A DNA stretch of 64,000 bases from an uncultured Erythrobacter sp. (GTDB lineage: Bacteria; Pseudomonadota; Alphaproteobacteria; Sphingomonadales; Sphingomonadaceae), in contig CANMSD010000003.1 in the NCBI GenBank assembly GCA_947500645.1, forward strand, positions 53,501-117,500, written 5' to 3'. Below the pieces are notes generated by a model. That model did no database searches. It was not told where the DNA came from and worked only from the letters and a program-made list of their open reading frames with translations. Of the stretch, positions 1 through 8,732 are shown one piece after another. Position 1 is the stretch's first letter. Every line of letters starts with the position of its first letter. The position numbers were made by a program, and so were the translations under genes.

Positions 1-240
1 GACATTGGCAATTGGGCCGCGCTGCATGATGCGCTTGGCGCAGGTCTTGGCGCAAATGTCGCGCCTGCTGAGAGCGAGCTGGTTGACTGCAACAACGTGC
101 TGATAGTTAGCGACGGGCCGCGAGTGTCGGCCATTGGCCTGGAAGATGTCTGCGTCATTGTCGATGGCGATGAAGTGCTGGTGACGACACGCGATGGGGC
201 GCAAAAGGTTGGCAAGCTCTTAGGACCAAATGAGCAATGA
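1..240 (+). CDS. manC: Mannose-1-phosphate guanylyltransferase, C-terminal end (partial)
   Basis: Frame 1 is open from the window edge to a TGA at 238-240 and gives the last 79 residues of a protein. It begins DIGNWAALHDALG and continues with LVDCNNVLIVSDGPRVSAIGL and a VIVDGDEVLVT segment. This is the layout of the end of the nucleotidyltransferase domain of GDP-mannose pyrophosphorylases, which make GDP-mannose from mannose-1-phosphate and GTP in the cytoplasm. The stop overlaps the start of the next gene as ATGA, and that gene makes mannose-6-phosphate, so the two are probably co-translated for GDP-mannose supply. The catalytic N-terminus lies outside the window. Confidence 0.75.
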   Translation, partial: DIGNWAALHDALGAGLGANVAPAESELVDCNNVLIVSDGPRVSAIGLEDVCVIVDGDEVLVTTRDGAQKVGKLLGPNEQ

Positions 241-1124
241 ATGCTAATCTAGAAACTAAACGCCCCGAGCCGAAGTCAGGGCAATTTGCGCGCAAGCTAA
301 CCACGCGCCGGGTTGAAAAGGTGTGGGGTCGGACCAATTTGCCCGCGCCGTTTGATCGCCGGGCAGTCGCGCGAACTAAAGGGCCAGATAGTCAGCCTAT
401 GCTGGTCGGCGAGGTCTGGTTTGAACCTCCGCCAGAGCTGGAGCAGCTGCTGGTCAAATACCTCTTCACCAGTGAGAAATTGTCTGTTCAGGTGCATCCC
501 GGCGATAACGATGCGCTGGGCGATGAAGCAGGTAAGGATGAATTCTGGCTGGTGCTGGATGCAGAGCCGGGCGCAAGGCTGGCCATCGGTTTCGAAGAAC
601 CGGTCACTCCAAAGGCGATGGAAGCTGCCGCGCGCAGCGGCGCAATCGAGCAACTGCTCGCCTGGCACGAGGCAAAGCCGGGCGATCTGTTTTACCTACC
701 CGCGGGCACCGTCCACGCGATCGGTCCCGGCCTGTCACTGGTCGAAGTGCAGCAAAACAGCGACACGACCTTCCGCCTCTATGATTATGGCCGCCCGCGC
801 GAACTACATTTGGAACGAGCCATCGCCGTCGCCGATGGGGGCACATATCGCGTTGCGCACCGCAGTTCGATTGCGGATCGTGGCCAAACACTGATCGAAG
901 GGCCCCATTTCCGCATCGACCGAGTTGAGGGTGAACCTGACGGTGCGACCCAGGCCGCTTTTGCCGGGCCTATTCTCGCCTTGCCGCTGTCTGGCCATCT
1001 CACTTTCGGCAAGGACCAAGAGAGCGCAGCGAGACCCGGAGAATGCGTGGTCGCGAGCGGCCTTGATATGCTCGACTTCGCTTCAGCAGAGGTAACCCTG
1101 TTGATCTCTGCCAAAGCGCCTTGA
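237..1124 (+). CDS. manA: Mannose-6-phosphate isomerase, class I (short form)
   Basis: A 295-residue cytoplasmic enzyme that interconverts fructose-6-phosphate and mannose-6-phosphate, feeding GDP-mannose and surface polysaccharide synthesis. Class I zinc-site signatures are visible: LSVQVHP (QVHP at 85-88), KDEFWLVLD with Glu102, and GTVHAIGPG with His160, followed by NSDTTFRLYDYGR with the expected arginine near 180. The length fits the short alphaproteobacterial form rather than the roughly 400-residue enterobacterial type. The ATG overlaps the stop of the upstream guanylyltransferase by four bases (ATGA), which supports this start and translational coupling. Confidence 0.9.
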   Translation: MNANLETKRPEPKSGQFARKLTTRRVEKVWGRTNLPAPFDRRAVARTKGPDSQPMLVGEVWFEPPPELEQLLVKYLFTSEKLSVQVHPGDNDALGDEAGKDEFWLVLDAEPGARLAIGFEEPVTPKAMEAAARSGAIEQLLAWHEAKPGDLFYLPAGTVHAIGPGLSLVEVQQNSDTTFRLYDYGRPRELHLERAIAVADGGTYRVAHRSSIADRGQTLIEGPHFRIDRVEGEPDGATQAAFAGPILALPLSGHLTFGKDQESAARPGECVVASGLDMLDFASAEVTLLISAKAP

Positions 1125-1145
1125 TCGGCCAGACTGGCGTGAGGT

Positions 1146-3692
1146 CTAGTTGGGCACGCCCATGATGTTGCTCAGATCCTCGCGGCCATAGGGTTTGCGC
1201 AGCATCCCTTGCGCGCCGATCTCTTCCATTTCCATATCGCCATAGCCTGTCGCGAGCACGAAGGGGACGCCCGCTTCTCTGAGCGCGTTTGCGACTGGCA
1301 AGCTCGACTCGGCCCCGAGATTATAATCGAGGATCGCGAAATCAGGCTTCTGCGTTTTTATCGCTTCAAGGCCGCCCGCAACGCTGCTGGCGACGCTGAC
1401 TTTGGCTACACCAAGCCGTTTGAGGCTCTCCTCGGTATCGAGTGCAATAATCATGCTGTCTTCGACCAGAAGAACATGATCGGGCAGGCCTGTCACTGGT
1501 CCGATTTGATCACCATCGGAGCCTTGTGACTCGACAGATCTGGCGACATTGCTTGCGTCGGGCACCACAACATAGCGATCGGGGATCATGAAGCGCGCTT
1601 CAAGGCCGGTCAGCTTGAAACGGACGTCGGCCTCTCCCTTCAACTCATAGGGGATCGAGCGCTCGATAATTGTGGAGCCGAAACCACGCCGGGTTGGTGC
1701 CTTGACCGGCGGACCTCCCCGCTCCGTCCATTCGACGACCAGATCGCCGGACTCGCTGCGTGACGTTTCAATCGCCAGTTTCCCATGGCTGTCGCACAGG
1801 CTGCCATATTTGGCTGAATTGGTGACCAGCTCGTGCACCACCAGCGCAAGTACCGTGTAGGCCTCAGGCTTGATCAGCACTTCTTCGCCGCTCAGCTGCA
1901 TGCGCTCCCGCTTCTCTTGCAGATAGGCCTCAAGCTCCGTCTCGAACAGCTTTGAGAGCGGCGCAGGAGCCCAGTTCTCGCGGGTGATGTTATCGTGCGC
2001 GCTGGCCAGCGCATTGATCCGGCCACCGATAATCTTGCTGAAATCCACGATGTTGCTGGCGTCATGCTGGGACTGGTTGACCAGGCTGCGGATCAGATTG
2101 AGGATGTTGCGCACGCGGTGATTGAGCTCGGCGATCAGCAATTCCTGCTGCTCCTGTGCGCGGCTACGCTCACGCGCGACCTCGTCGGTCATGCGCAGCA
2201 CCACTTCGAGTAAGGTGATGCGCAAGCTTTCGGCGATCTGCAGCTCGTCTTCAGTCCATTCCGCGCTCTGACCTTCGACGGTCTGCTGCCAAGCCTCGAA
2301 ACTGCCGCGCGGCTGCAACCGTTCCCCCGCGTTGGCCACTGCCTTTTCGGGATTGCCAGCCCAGGTGACCGTTTTTTTGAGCTGTTTGCGCCACAGCACC
2401 AGGAAGTCGCGCGGTGTGCGGGAGAATGGGAGTATCATTGCTCCAGCGATTTCGTCGGAGAACTCCTGTGCGGCCGATATGTGTTCACCCAGCCTGTGGG
2501 TCGAAATGATTGTGCTGGACGGGGCGCTGTTGAGCATGGGTAGCATGCAACGGAACTGCTCTTCGTTAGGGGCTGTACCGTTGGAACTGTATTCGCCATC
2601 GATCAGGACGGAAGACCCATCGTGTTCGATCACGTCCCGAAGCAGGTTGTCGATCAGCGGCAGATTGCTGTTGAGCGAGGTGCCGCCCGCCAGGCGCAAC
2701 ATTACCTGATCGTGCAGTCCGCGACCGCGGGCGCGAATTTCTTCCGCCTGAGCGATCAGCAGACGGTCCAATATCAGCGAGAACATTTGCGAGAACGTCT
2801 CAGCCACGGTGCGAAGCGAATAGGGCGGACACTTGGCCTCGTAGTGGTGACACGAAATCATGCCCCATAACTCGCCTTTGACGACGATCGAGATCGAGAG
2901 GGAAGCCTTCACGCCCATATTGCGCATATATTGAACATGCATTTGCGAATGTGCACGCAGCACGCTCATCGAAAGGTCCAATGGCTCGCCATCCAGCCCG
3001 ACCGCTGGTTCGATTGGAACGGCGTCGGCCAACATATCGCTAATGACGCGGACCCGGTTACGGCGGAAAAGCTCGCGTGCCTGCTGCGGAATGTCCGCCT
3101 GCGGATATCGCAGGCCAAGATATGGTTGCAGATCTTCGCGCTTGTCCTCTGCAATCACCTCACCGCTCTGGTCGGGATGAAAGCGATAGACCATGACCCG
3201 GTCATAGCCGAGCATCTCACGCGCCAGAATCGCAGTCTCTTCGCAAAGAGATTTTACGTCGCGGTGCTTGTCGAGCTTGGTCAGGACCGGCCCGACCAAG
3301 GAAAGGTGATCGGCATAATCCGCCGCCGCATGCCGCTCGAACTCGATGACAATGCGCTCACCGACCGTGTGGATCGCAACGTCGAACATCTCGCCGCTGT
3401 GGGTCAGGCGCAGGCCGAACAGGCGCTCAACCTGATCTTCTTCGGTGATCCGCTCCAGCGCGCCGCGCAATTGCTCCAGGGCATGTGGCTGAAGGTAGGC
3501 CGAGATTTCTTGTCCGATTTCGGGGTTGTTATCCAGACCGAGCAGTTCACCGCAATTGAGTGAGCGGTGGGCGACAAACCAGTCCGCGTTCAGTGCAATT
3601 AGACCGCCAAATGGCTGAACGCTGGCGATATGCTGGATCGCCTCGCGGTCGCATTCGGTCAGTTTTCGGTTCTCTTGGGGAGGGAAACTCAT
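1146..3692 (-). CDS. bphP: Bacteriophytochrome: biliverdin photoreceptor HWE histidine kinase with C-terminal receiver
   Basis: An 848-residue red/far-red light sensor kinase. The order is an N-terminal PAS region with Cys14 in LTECDREAIQHI (biliverdin attachment), a GAF domain with YPQADIPQQARELF, a PHY domain, an HWE kinase with His525 in ELNHRVRNIL, an N-box HELVTNSAKYG and the WTERGGPPV motif, and a receiver with Asp789 in FAILDYNL. I start it at MSFPPQEN: that ATG overlaps the stop of the heme oxygenase gene as ATGA and puts the cysteine at the usual place. A 36-residue longer reading from 3800 looks non-coding. The fused receiver probably takes phosphate from His525; no separate output regulator gene is adjacent. 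Confidence 0.92.
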   Translation of the reverse strand: MSFPPQENRKLTECDREAIQHIASVQPFGGLIALNADWFVAHRSLNCGELLGLDNNPEIGQEISAYLQPHALEQLRGALERITEEDQVERLFGLRLTHSGEMFDVAIHTVGERIVIEFERHAAADYADHLSLVGPVLTKLDKHRDVKSLCEETAILAREMLGYDRVMVYRFHPDQSGEVIAEDKREDLQPYLGLRYPQADIPQQARELFRRNRVRVISDMLADAVPIEPAVGLDGEPLDLSMSVLRAHSQMHVQYMRNMGVKASLSISIVVKGELWGMISCHHYEAKCPPYSLRTVAETFSQMFSLILDRLLIAQAEEIRARGRGLHDQVMLRLAGGTSLNSNLPLIDNLLRDVIEHDGSSVLIDGEYSSNGTAPNEEQFRCMLPMLNSAPSSTIISTHRLGEHISAAQEFSDEIAGAMILPFSRTPRDFLVLWRKQLKKTVTWAGNPEKAVANAGERLQPRGSFEAWQQTVEGQSAEWTEDELQIAESLRITLLEVVLRMTDEVARERSRAQEQQELLIAELNHRVRNILNLIRSLVNQSQHDASNIVDFSKIIGGRINALASAHDNITRENWAPAPLSKLFETELEAYLQEKRERMQLSGEEVLIKPEAYTVLALVVHELVTNSAKYGSLCDSHGKLAIETSRSESGDLVVEWTERGGPPVKAPTRRGFGSTIIERSIPYELKGEADVRFKLTGLEARFMIPDRYVVVPDASNVARSVESQGSDGDQIGPVTGLPDHVLLVEDSMIIALDTEESLKRLGVAKVSVASSVAGGLEAIKTQKPDFAILDYNLGAESSLPVANALREAGVPFVLATGYGDMEMEEIGAQGMLRKPYGREDLSNIMGVPN

Positions 3693-4363
3693 AGCGGCGC
3701 TTTCTTGATCGCTCTGTTGTTTGTGTCGGCTGGCTCGAGATGGTCGGTTACTGGTGTTGAACCAGGCTCGACATCCACCGTCGGCACATCCTCGGGCCAT
3801 TTTGACTCGTCGTTCGCGCGCGCTGTCTTGCCTGTCGCCGTGTCGGCCACATCGATGAAGTGCGCGAAGGTGGCGAGGGCCGCCTTTGTTGCCGGGGCAA
3901 GCACATCTTGGTCGACCGGAATCTCGATTTGCGGGCGTAGCTTGTTCCAGAACGCGGGCATGGCGTCATCGCCCAGGAAAGCGTGCGGCCAATCATCGTG
4001 TCCGTTGCGTCGCATATCGTGCAGGATCGCGCGGTTGCCGAGGCCCGATCCGGCCAGCACCCAGGCTACTCCCAGTACCGACGCTTCATCATCGGTATCT
4101 GGACCGTCCGTGTTCAACTCAAATTCGACCGTCTCCTCCGGCTCGGATGCTCGCAAATCGGCCAGGTCGTCGGCGATCAACTGGCATTGCATTGGCGGAC
4201 AGATATCCGCTGGTGCTTGGTCTGAGAGCCAGCCTTCGACGGGTCTGCGCGCCGCAAATTGCAGCGCCAGAAAGCGGGCATAATCCTGTTTGTTGGTCCA
4301 GCCGGAAGCGGTCCGCATCGCCTCATCAAGTCGGTCATGCGTGTGTGCAGTCGCATCGCGCAA
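3689..4363 (-). CDS. bphO: Heme oxygenase, biliverdin-producing
   Basis: About 224 residues. LRDATAHTHDRLDEAM matches the heme oxygenase N-terminus, with the likely proximal His at residue 9, and GVAWVLAGSGLGNRAIL matches the distal-helix glycine motif. It oxidises heme to biliverdin, iron and CO, supplying the chromophore of the bacteriophytochrome whose start overlaps its stop (ATGA). The tail after about residue 175 is acidic and loosely conserved. The start is uncertain: no ATG or GTG fits, and the best is the TTG at 4363. The frame stays open about 24 codons further upstream, to a TAG. Confidence 0.85.
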   Translation of the reverse strand: MRDATAHTHDRLDEAMRTASGWTNKQDYARFLALQFAARRPVEGWLSDQAPADICPPMQCQLIADDLADLRASEPEETVEFELNTDGPDTDDEASVLGVAWVLAGSGLGNRAILHDMRRNGHDDWPHAFLGDDAMPAFWNKLRPQIEIPVDQDVLAPATKAALATFAHFIDVADTATGKTARANDESKWPEDVPTVDVEPGSTPVTDHLEPADTNNRAIKKAPL

Positions 4364-4540
4364 GGCGATACGCAGACTGACAGGATGTACCGGCTTTTCG
4401 ATAGCGGATGCTCCAGATGGCTCCGATGATGCCTACCAGATGGTGAGGCGCGACATAGGTGCCATGGCAGCACAATTGAGATCGTGCAAACACATAGGTT
4501 AACTTACCGATCCGTTTTGGCTTTAATTTAAGTGATGATT

Positions 4541-4575
4541 ATCAATGGCCTGAAGGGAGGGTGCCCTCCATTGAT
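4541..4575. repeat. Inverted repeat, possible terminator of the telA operon
   Basis: ATCAAT (4541-4546) pairs with ATTGAT (4570-4575), and inside it GGAGGG (4556-4561) pairs with CCCTCC (4564-4569), with an eight-base bulge on the left arm. It lies just past the stop of the PHA-type gene, between that gene and the bphO start. There is no T-run after it on the minus strand, so terminator function is only possible. I see no other feature in 4364-4583. Confidence 0.4.
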
Positions 4576-4583
4576 GATCCATA

Positions 4584-4886
4584 TCAGTGCTTTTCGAGCA
4601 GTTTGCCGCCCTCTTTGCGAATCGCCTTTTCGATCAGCGGGCGGGCCATGCTCAAAATCGCCGGCAGGTCGAAATCGATGATCACCTGCTCGTCTTCGAT
4701 CTCCACAAATCCATCGACGCGCTGACCCCAGGCCTTCACGAAAAGGTCCATCCGGTCCTCGCTCGGCCAGTCTGTTTGCACGCTGGCGGTACCCTCCGGA
4801 AAATAGCTGCCAATCTTGTGCGCGTGTTCGTGCATGCGGCGGCGCACTTCCTCGCGGCCCAACTGATGCGGCAGAGCAACCCTCAC
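4584..4886 (-). CDS. Polyhydroxyalkanoic acid system family protein (PHA_gran_rgn type)
   Basis: A 100-residue cytoplasmic protein beginning MRVALPHQLGREEVRRRM and ending in an amphipathic lysine-rich helix (MARPLIEKAIRKEGGKLLEK). The MRV-x-PH-x-LGREE-x-R start is characteristic of the family annotated as putative polyhydroxyalkanoate-granule regulators. Its biochemical role is not established, and no phaC or phasin gene is in this window. The ATG overlaps the stop of the preceding membrane protein by four bases, so it is the third gene of a telA-led operon. That context fits envelope or stress functions as well as PHA storage. Confidence 0.8.
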   Translation of the reverse strand: MRVALPHQLGREEVRRRMHEHAHKIGSYFPEGTASVQTDWPSEDRMDLFVKAWGQRVDGFVEIEDEQVIIDFDLPAILSMARPLIEKAIRKEGGKLLEKH

Positions 4887-5632
4887 TGCTTGAGGTCCTC
4901 AAGAGCTTCATCCCCGCCGTAGCGGTATTCGAGATAGCGATCCTTGATCGCCAGGTCATCGAGCGCGCCTTCAGCCAGTCGACGAGTGACCCGGTCGATC
5001 TCGCCGCTGATCTTGCCCAGGCTGTCGGTCAGACGGTCATCGGCGGACTTGCCGACATGCTTTTCCGTGCGAAGGTGCTCGGGAATCTTGCGATAATTGT
5101 CGATCGTTTCGGGGATGTATTCGCCCACCAATTCGCGAACTTCGGCAACCGAAGGATGCGACTGATCGACTGTCTCCAATTGCAGGCCAAGCGCATCCAG
5201 CTGCACGCCAATCTGGTCGACGACCCTTACTGCTGGCGGCGGCAAAGCGGGACGCTGCGCCTCGAGCCAAAGCTCGGTGCGCGCGACCATTTGCTTGGGC
5301 TCTCCCTGTTTCAACTCGGTGCGCTTGGGAATCTTTACCTTGGGGTAGTTTGCAAAGAACACGCCCGCCGTGACCACCGCGAAGAAGGCGGCGACAACGC
5401 CCCAGAACCCGATCCCGTTCAGCACTATGCCGGCGATCGACATGGCGGCGAAGATCGCGACAACAGCCGCGCCGAAATAGCCTGCGCGTTTGAGCACGGA
5501 CTGGAATTTGAGGCCCGCCGAGCCTTTGCCAATGCTCTCACCGGGCCGGTGCGTGCCGCCGCTACGCTGCGTAGCGAGCGATTGCCCGGCTGCCGACAGG
5601 ATCTGATCGGATTGTTTGGTTGTATCAGCCAT
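4883..5632 (-). CDS. XpaC-like membrane protein, partner of TelA
   Basis: A 249-residue protein with a polar N-terminus, two adjacent hydrophobic helices (roughly 48-66 and 72-92) and a long soluble charged C-terminal region with helix-forming repeats. The arrangement and its place directly after telA (12 bases apart) resemble XpaC-type proteins (5-bromo-4-chloroindolyl phosphate hydrolysis family), which often accompany TelA. The family's function is unknown and no enzymatic residues stand out. I infer an inner-membrane anchor for the soluble coiled-coil TelA protein. The family assignment is moderate; membrane topology and operon membership are clear. Confidence 0.6.
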   Translation of the reverse strand: MADTTKQSDQILSAAGQSLATQRSGGTHRPGESIGKGSAGLKFQSVLKRAGYFGAAVVAIFAAMSIAGIVLNGIGFWGVVAAFFAVVTAGVFFANYPKVKIPKRTELKQGEPKQMVARTELWLEAQRPALPPPAVRVVDQIGVQLDALGLQLETVDQSHPSVAEVRELVGEYIPETIDNYRKIPEHLRTEKHVGKSADDRLTDSLGKISGEIDRVTRRLAEGALDDLAIKDRYLEYRYGGDEALEDLKQ

Positions 5633-5644
5633 TATGCGCTGTTC

Positions 5645-6853
5645 TTAATCCTCCAGCGCCAGCAGCGACGGCTCGGAAGCGACCTTGGCTGCGGCCTGCG
5701 TCTGCCCTTCGGCGCGTGCGATATAGCCTTTCGACTTCTCGACCTCGTCGGACAGGACGGTGACGGTCTGCTTCATGCTGGCGAGCGCCTTCACCTTGAA
5801 TTCGTCGACCTCATCCATCGTGTCATAGATGTTCTGAAAGGCGCGTTGCAGCGTCTCCAGCGGGATCGTGCTCGACGCCGCCTGCTCGTGGATCTGCCCG
5901 GTCTGTTCGCGCAGCAGCGTGCTGGTCGAATCGATGATGTCGCTGGTCGTCTGATTGAGCGCGGTGATCTGACCTAGCACCAGGCGCTGATTGGTCATCG
6001 CCTGCGCGACTGTGACCGCCGTGCGCAGAGCGCCGACAGTCGTGGTGCTGGCACGGTCGACGCCTTTGACCAGCTCGACATTGTTCTTCTTGACGAGATC
6101 GAGGGAGAGATAGCCCTGCACGCTCACCGCCATCTGCGTCAGCAGGTCTTGGGTGCGCTGGCGGACATAGAAAAGCGCGCTTTCACGGATCGCCTTGGCC
6201 TTGGCCGGATCGGTCGCGTCAAGCTCATCCGCTTTCTCTTCCAGCCGTTCGTCGAGCTTCTTGGCGATGTGGATCATCTGCTCCAGCTCGCCCATCGCCG
6301 CCCACAGCTTCTGCCGTTCGACGTCGATAGCCGCATTGTCCTCGTGCAGTTCTTTCTTGCCCGAAGCGAGGCGCTCTAGGATCGCCTGAATGTGTCCCTG
6401 CGACGAGGTGTAGCTGTCAAAGTAGTTTTGCAGCTTGTTGCCGAACGGGATGATGCCGAAAAGCTTGCGCCCGCGCAGCTTGCCTTTGCGGCCCGGGTCG
6501 AGATCTTCGACCACTTTGCGCAGTTCGAGCAGGTCGGTGCCCACACCGGTATCGTTGTCCATCGCGCGTACTGGACGATCGAGGAAACGGTTCGACATGG
6601 CGGCAGCGGCGCGAATTTGCTCCTGTCCCATGCGCGTGATCTGATCCACCTTTTCACCGAAGGCCGGTGAGTTCGCATCTTCCGCGACCAGCTCGGACAC
6701 GAAGCCTTCGACTTTCTCTTCCAGCTTGGTGCGTTTCTCCGTATCGACCGGGACAAGGCCCGCCGCTTTTTCAGGCGCAACCGCTGGCACAGGCTCTGGG
6801 GGGCTCAGCTCAAAATCGGTCGTGGTCTTTGTCGTCGTTTCCGTATTGCTCAT
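5645..6853 (-). CDS. telA: TelA-family toxic anion resistance protein
   Basis: A 402-residue, largely alpha-helical cytoplasmic protein. After a proline-rich leader it carries the TelA core: FGEKVDQITRMGQEQIRAAA, then a region around GRKLFGIIPFGNKLQNYFD, then long heptad-rich helices to the C-terminus. TelA proteins were named for tellurite resistance, but many act in general envelope stress, and none of the other ter genes is nearby. It leads an operon with an XpaC-like membrane protein and a PHA-system protein. The start is 222 bases from the divergent DUF389 gene, and that gap must hold both promoters; I cannot assign boxes with confidence. Confidence 0.88.
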   Translation of the reverse strand: MSNTETTTKTTTDFELSPPEPVPAVAPEKAAGLVPVDTEKRTKLEEKVEGFVSELVAEDANSPAFGEKVDQITRMGQEQIRAAAAMSNRFLDRPVRAMDNDTGVGTDLLELRKVVEDLDPGRKGKLRGRKLFGIIPFGNKLQNYFDSYTSSQGHIQAILERLASGKKELHEDNAAIDVERQKLWAAMGELEQMIHIAKKLDERLEEKADELDATDPAKAKAIRESALFYVRQRTQDLLTQMAVSVQGYLSLDLVKKNNVELVKGVDRASTTTVGALRTAVTVAQAMTNQRLVLGQITALNQTTSDIIDSTSTLLREQTGQIHEQAASSTIPLETLQRAFQNIYDTMDEVDEFKVKALASMKQTVTVLSDEVEKSKGYIARAEGQTQAAAKVASEPSLLALED

Positions 6854-7075
6854 CGGGCCTCTTGAACTCCCTGAAATCCATTTGCGTCAGCCAGTTATGC
6901 AGCGACAGCCATAACGTTGTGTCATTCTTCATAACTGTATTAGTGTTCTAAGACACATCTTTCAAGATAGTGCCCGATCGCTGGGCGTGCGTCTATCCAA
7001 AAGCGGCATGCTTCCGTTTGCTATGGTTTGCGCGTAACGGAATGCCTGTGAGCAATTCAGAACACGGACAATGCG

Positions 7076-8707
7076 ATGCAGGATGAGGGCAAAGGCCAGG
7101 CGCCGCGGGACGATGGCCAGGAAACTGCGCAGGATGGGGGGCACGGTGCGGCTTTGGCAGCTACAAGCTCTGCTGCGGCAAAGGCGACTGGCCACCCTGA
7201 TCCTGCGCCGTCGCAACCTCTGACGGGTTCCACTTTTTCACGTGTGCTGTTCAGTGTGCGGCGGTGGTGGCTGCAAGACGTAGTAGGCACAGTCAATCAG
7301 TCGAGCGTGATCGAGAAACGGCGTGAGGATTGCGCGCTTTCCGAACGCTATTTGTTCATGACCGCGATGAGCGGCGGCATCGCCATACTCGGTTTGCTAT
7401 TATCCTCGCCGGCGGTGGTGATCGGCGCGATGCTTCTGTCGCCGCTGATGGGTCCGATAATGGGCTTGGGTTTCGCGCTCGCCATCGGTGACTATCCGTG
7501 GCTCAAACAGTCTGCGCGTAGCCTCGCGTGGGGCACGGTGATGGCGGTATTGCTCTGCGCTCTGGTGGTATTCTTCTCACCGATCCAGACGATCACGCCA
7601 GAGATTGCCGCGCGCACCCGCCCCAATCTGTTCGACCTGATGGTTGCGCTGTTCTCCGCACTCGCAGGTGCCTATGCGATGATCCGTGGGCGCGAGGGCA
7701 CGATCGTCGGCGTGGCGATCGCCACCGCCCTGATGCCGCCACTCGCCGTGGTCGGATTTGGCCTTGCGACCTTCAACTGGACGGTCTTTTCCGGCGCGCT
7801 GCTGCTTTATGTGACGAACCTTCTCACCATTGCACTCACCGCTTGGGGTATGGCGCGGCTCTACGGGTTCCGCACCACGCTGAGCGAACGCAACACGCTG
7901 TTCCAGAACGTTGCCGTCGCCACTGTATTCCTCGCGCTGGCGATACCGCTTGCCTTCTCGCTGCAGCAGATCGCATGGGAGGCCAACGCTCAGCGGATCG
8001 TGCGCGGCGAGGTGATCGAAAACTTCGATGAACGCTCGCGGGTTAGTGATCTGGAAATTGAATTTGGATCCGAGCCGATCGCAATCTCCGCTACAGTCCT
8101 GACCCCTGTACTTAAAGCCGATGCTGAAGTTGAAGCTGAGCGGGCGCTGGCAGCGCGGCTGGGTCGACCGGTCGAGCTGGCGCTGGTTCAATATCAAGTC
8201 GGCACTAGCGCGACCGCCGCCGAACAGGCGGAACTCTCCGCCACGCGTGCGCGCGAAGAGGCGGCAGCGCTCGAACGCGCCGATGACCTAGCTAAACGGC
8301 TTGCTTTGGTCGCGGGCGTGACTGAGGATGATGTGCTTGTCGATCGCACCCGCAGGCGGGCAATGGTGCGTGCGAAACCGCTCGATGGAGCTTCGCTGGC
8401 TGCTTATCGCACGCTGGAGCAACGCATCGCCGAGACCGAGCCGGAATGGCAGATCGAATTGTTGCCGCCGATCAAGGACCTGCCGAGCGTCATCCCCTTT
8501 GAGGATGGTGAGCCGACGGTTGCTGGCACGCAGGCGTTGCTGATCATCGGCTGGGCGGGCCAGCGGATCGATGTGCCGATCGCGCTGGTGGGCGATCCCG
8601 ATGAGGCGGCGCGGGCAGCGGAATTGCTGGCTGAAAAGGGTGTAGAGGCGAATGTCACTCCTGGCTTTGGCCCAGTGCGGGCTAGCTGGGGTAATCCTTC
8701 AGAATAA
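7076..8707 (+). CDS. DUF389 integral membrane protein
   Basis: A 543-residue inner-membrane protein. After an Ala/Gly/Asp-rich N-terminal 50 residues, RRWWLQDVVGTVNQSSVIEKRREDC leads into five to six membrane helices carrying the DUF389 signatures SSPAVVIGAMLLSPLMGPI and IATALMPPLAVVGFGLA. The soluble C-terminal half (about 300-543) has Glu/Ala/Arg-rich helices and two alpha/beta-like repeats that look periplasmic or cytoplasmic rather than membranous. The function of DUF389 is unknown; a transport or channel role is only guessed in the literature. The start at 7076 is the first ATG in a permissive frame, and a later start before the first helix is possible. Confidence 0.85.
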   Translation: MQDEGKGQAPRDDGQETAQDGGHGAALAATSSAAAKATGHPDPAPSQPLTGSTFSRVLFSVRRWWLQDVVGTVNQSSVIEKRREDCALSERYLFMTAMSGGIAILGLLLSSPAVVIGAMLLSPLMGPIMGLGFALAIGDYPWLKQSARSLAWGTVMAVLLCALVVFFSPIQTITPEIAARTRPNLFDLMVALFSALAGAYAMIRGREGTIVGVAIATALMPPLAVVGFGLATFNWTVFSGALLLYVTNLLTIALTAWGMARLYGFRTTLSERNTLFQNVAVATVFLALAIPLAFSLQQIAWEANAQRIVRGEVIENFDERSRVSDLEIEFGSEPIAISATVLTPVLKADAEVEAERALAARLGRPVELALVQYQVGTSATAAEQAELSATRAREEAAALERADDLAKRLALVAGVTEDDVLVDRTRRRAMVRAKPLDGASLAAYRTLEQRIAETEPEWQIELLPPIKDLPSVIPFEDGEPTVAGTQALLIIGWAGQRIDVPIALVGDPDEAARAAELLAEKGVEANVTPGFGPVRASWGNPSE

Positions 8708-8716
8708 CTCGGGATT

Positions 8717-8732
8717 AAGTTTGGCCGAACTT
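8717..8732. terminator. Small hairpin between convergent genes
   Basis: AAGTT (8717-8721) and AACTT (8728-8732) form a five-pair stem with a six-base loop in the 24 bases between the DUF389 stop and the ligase stop. It could serve both convergent genes weakly, but it is short and AT-rich. Confidence 0.3.

Noticed and set aside
5057..5977. A 306-residue open frame on the plus strand
   Set aside because: It is antisense to the XpaC-like and telA genes, has no recognisable domain, and reflects the high-GC codon pattern of those genes.
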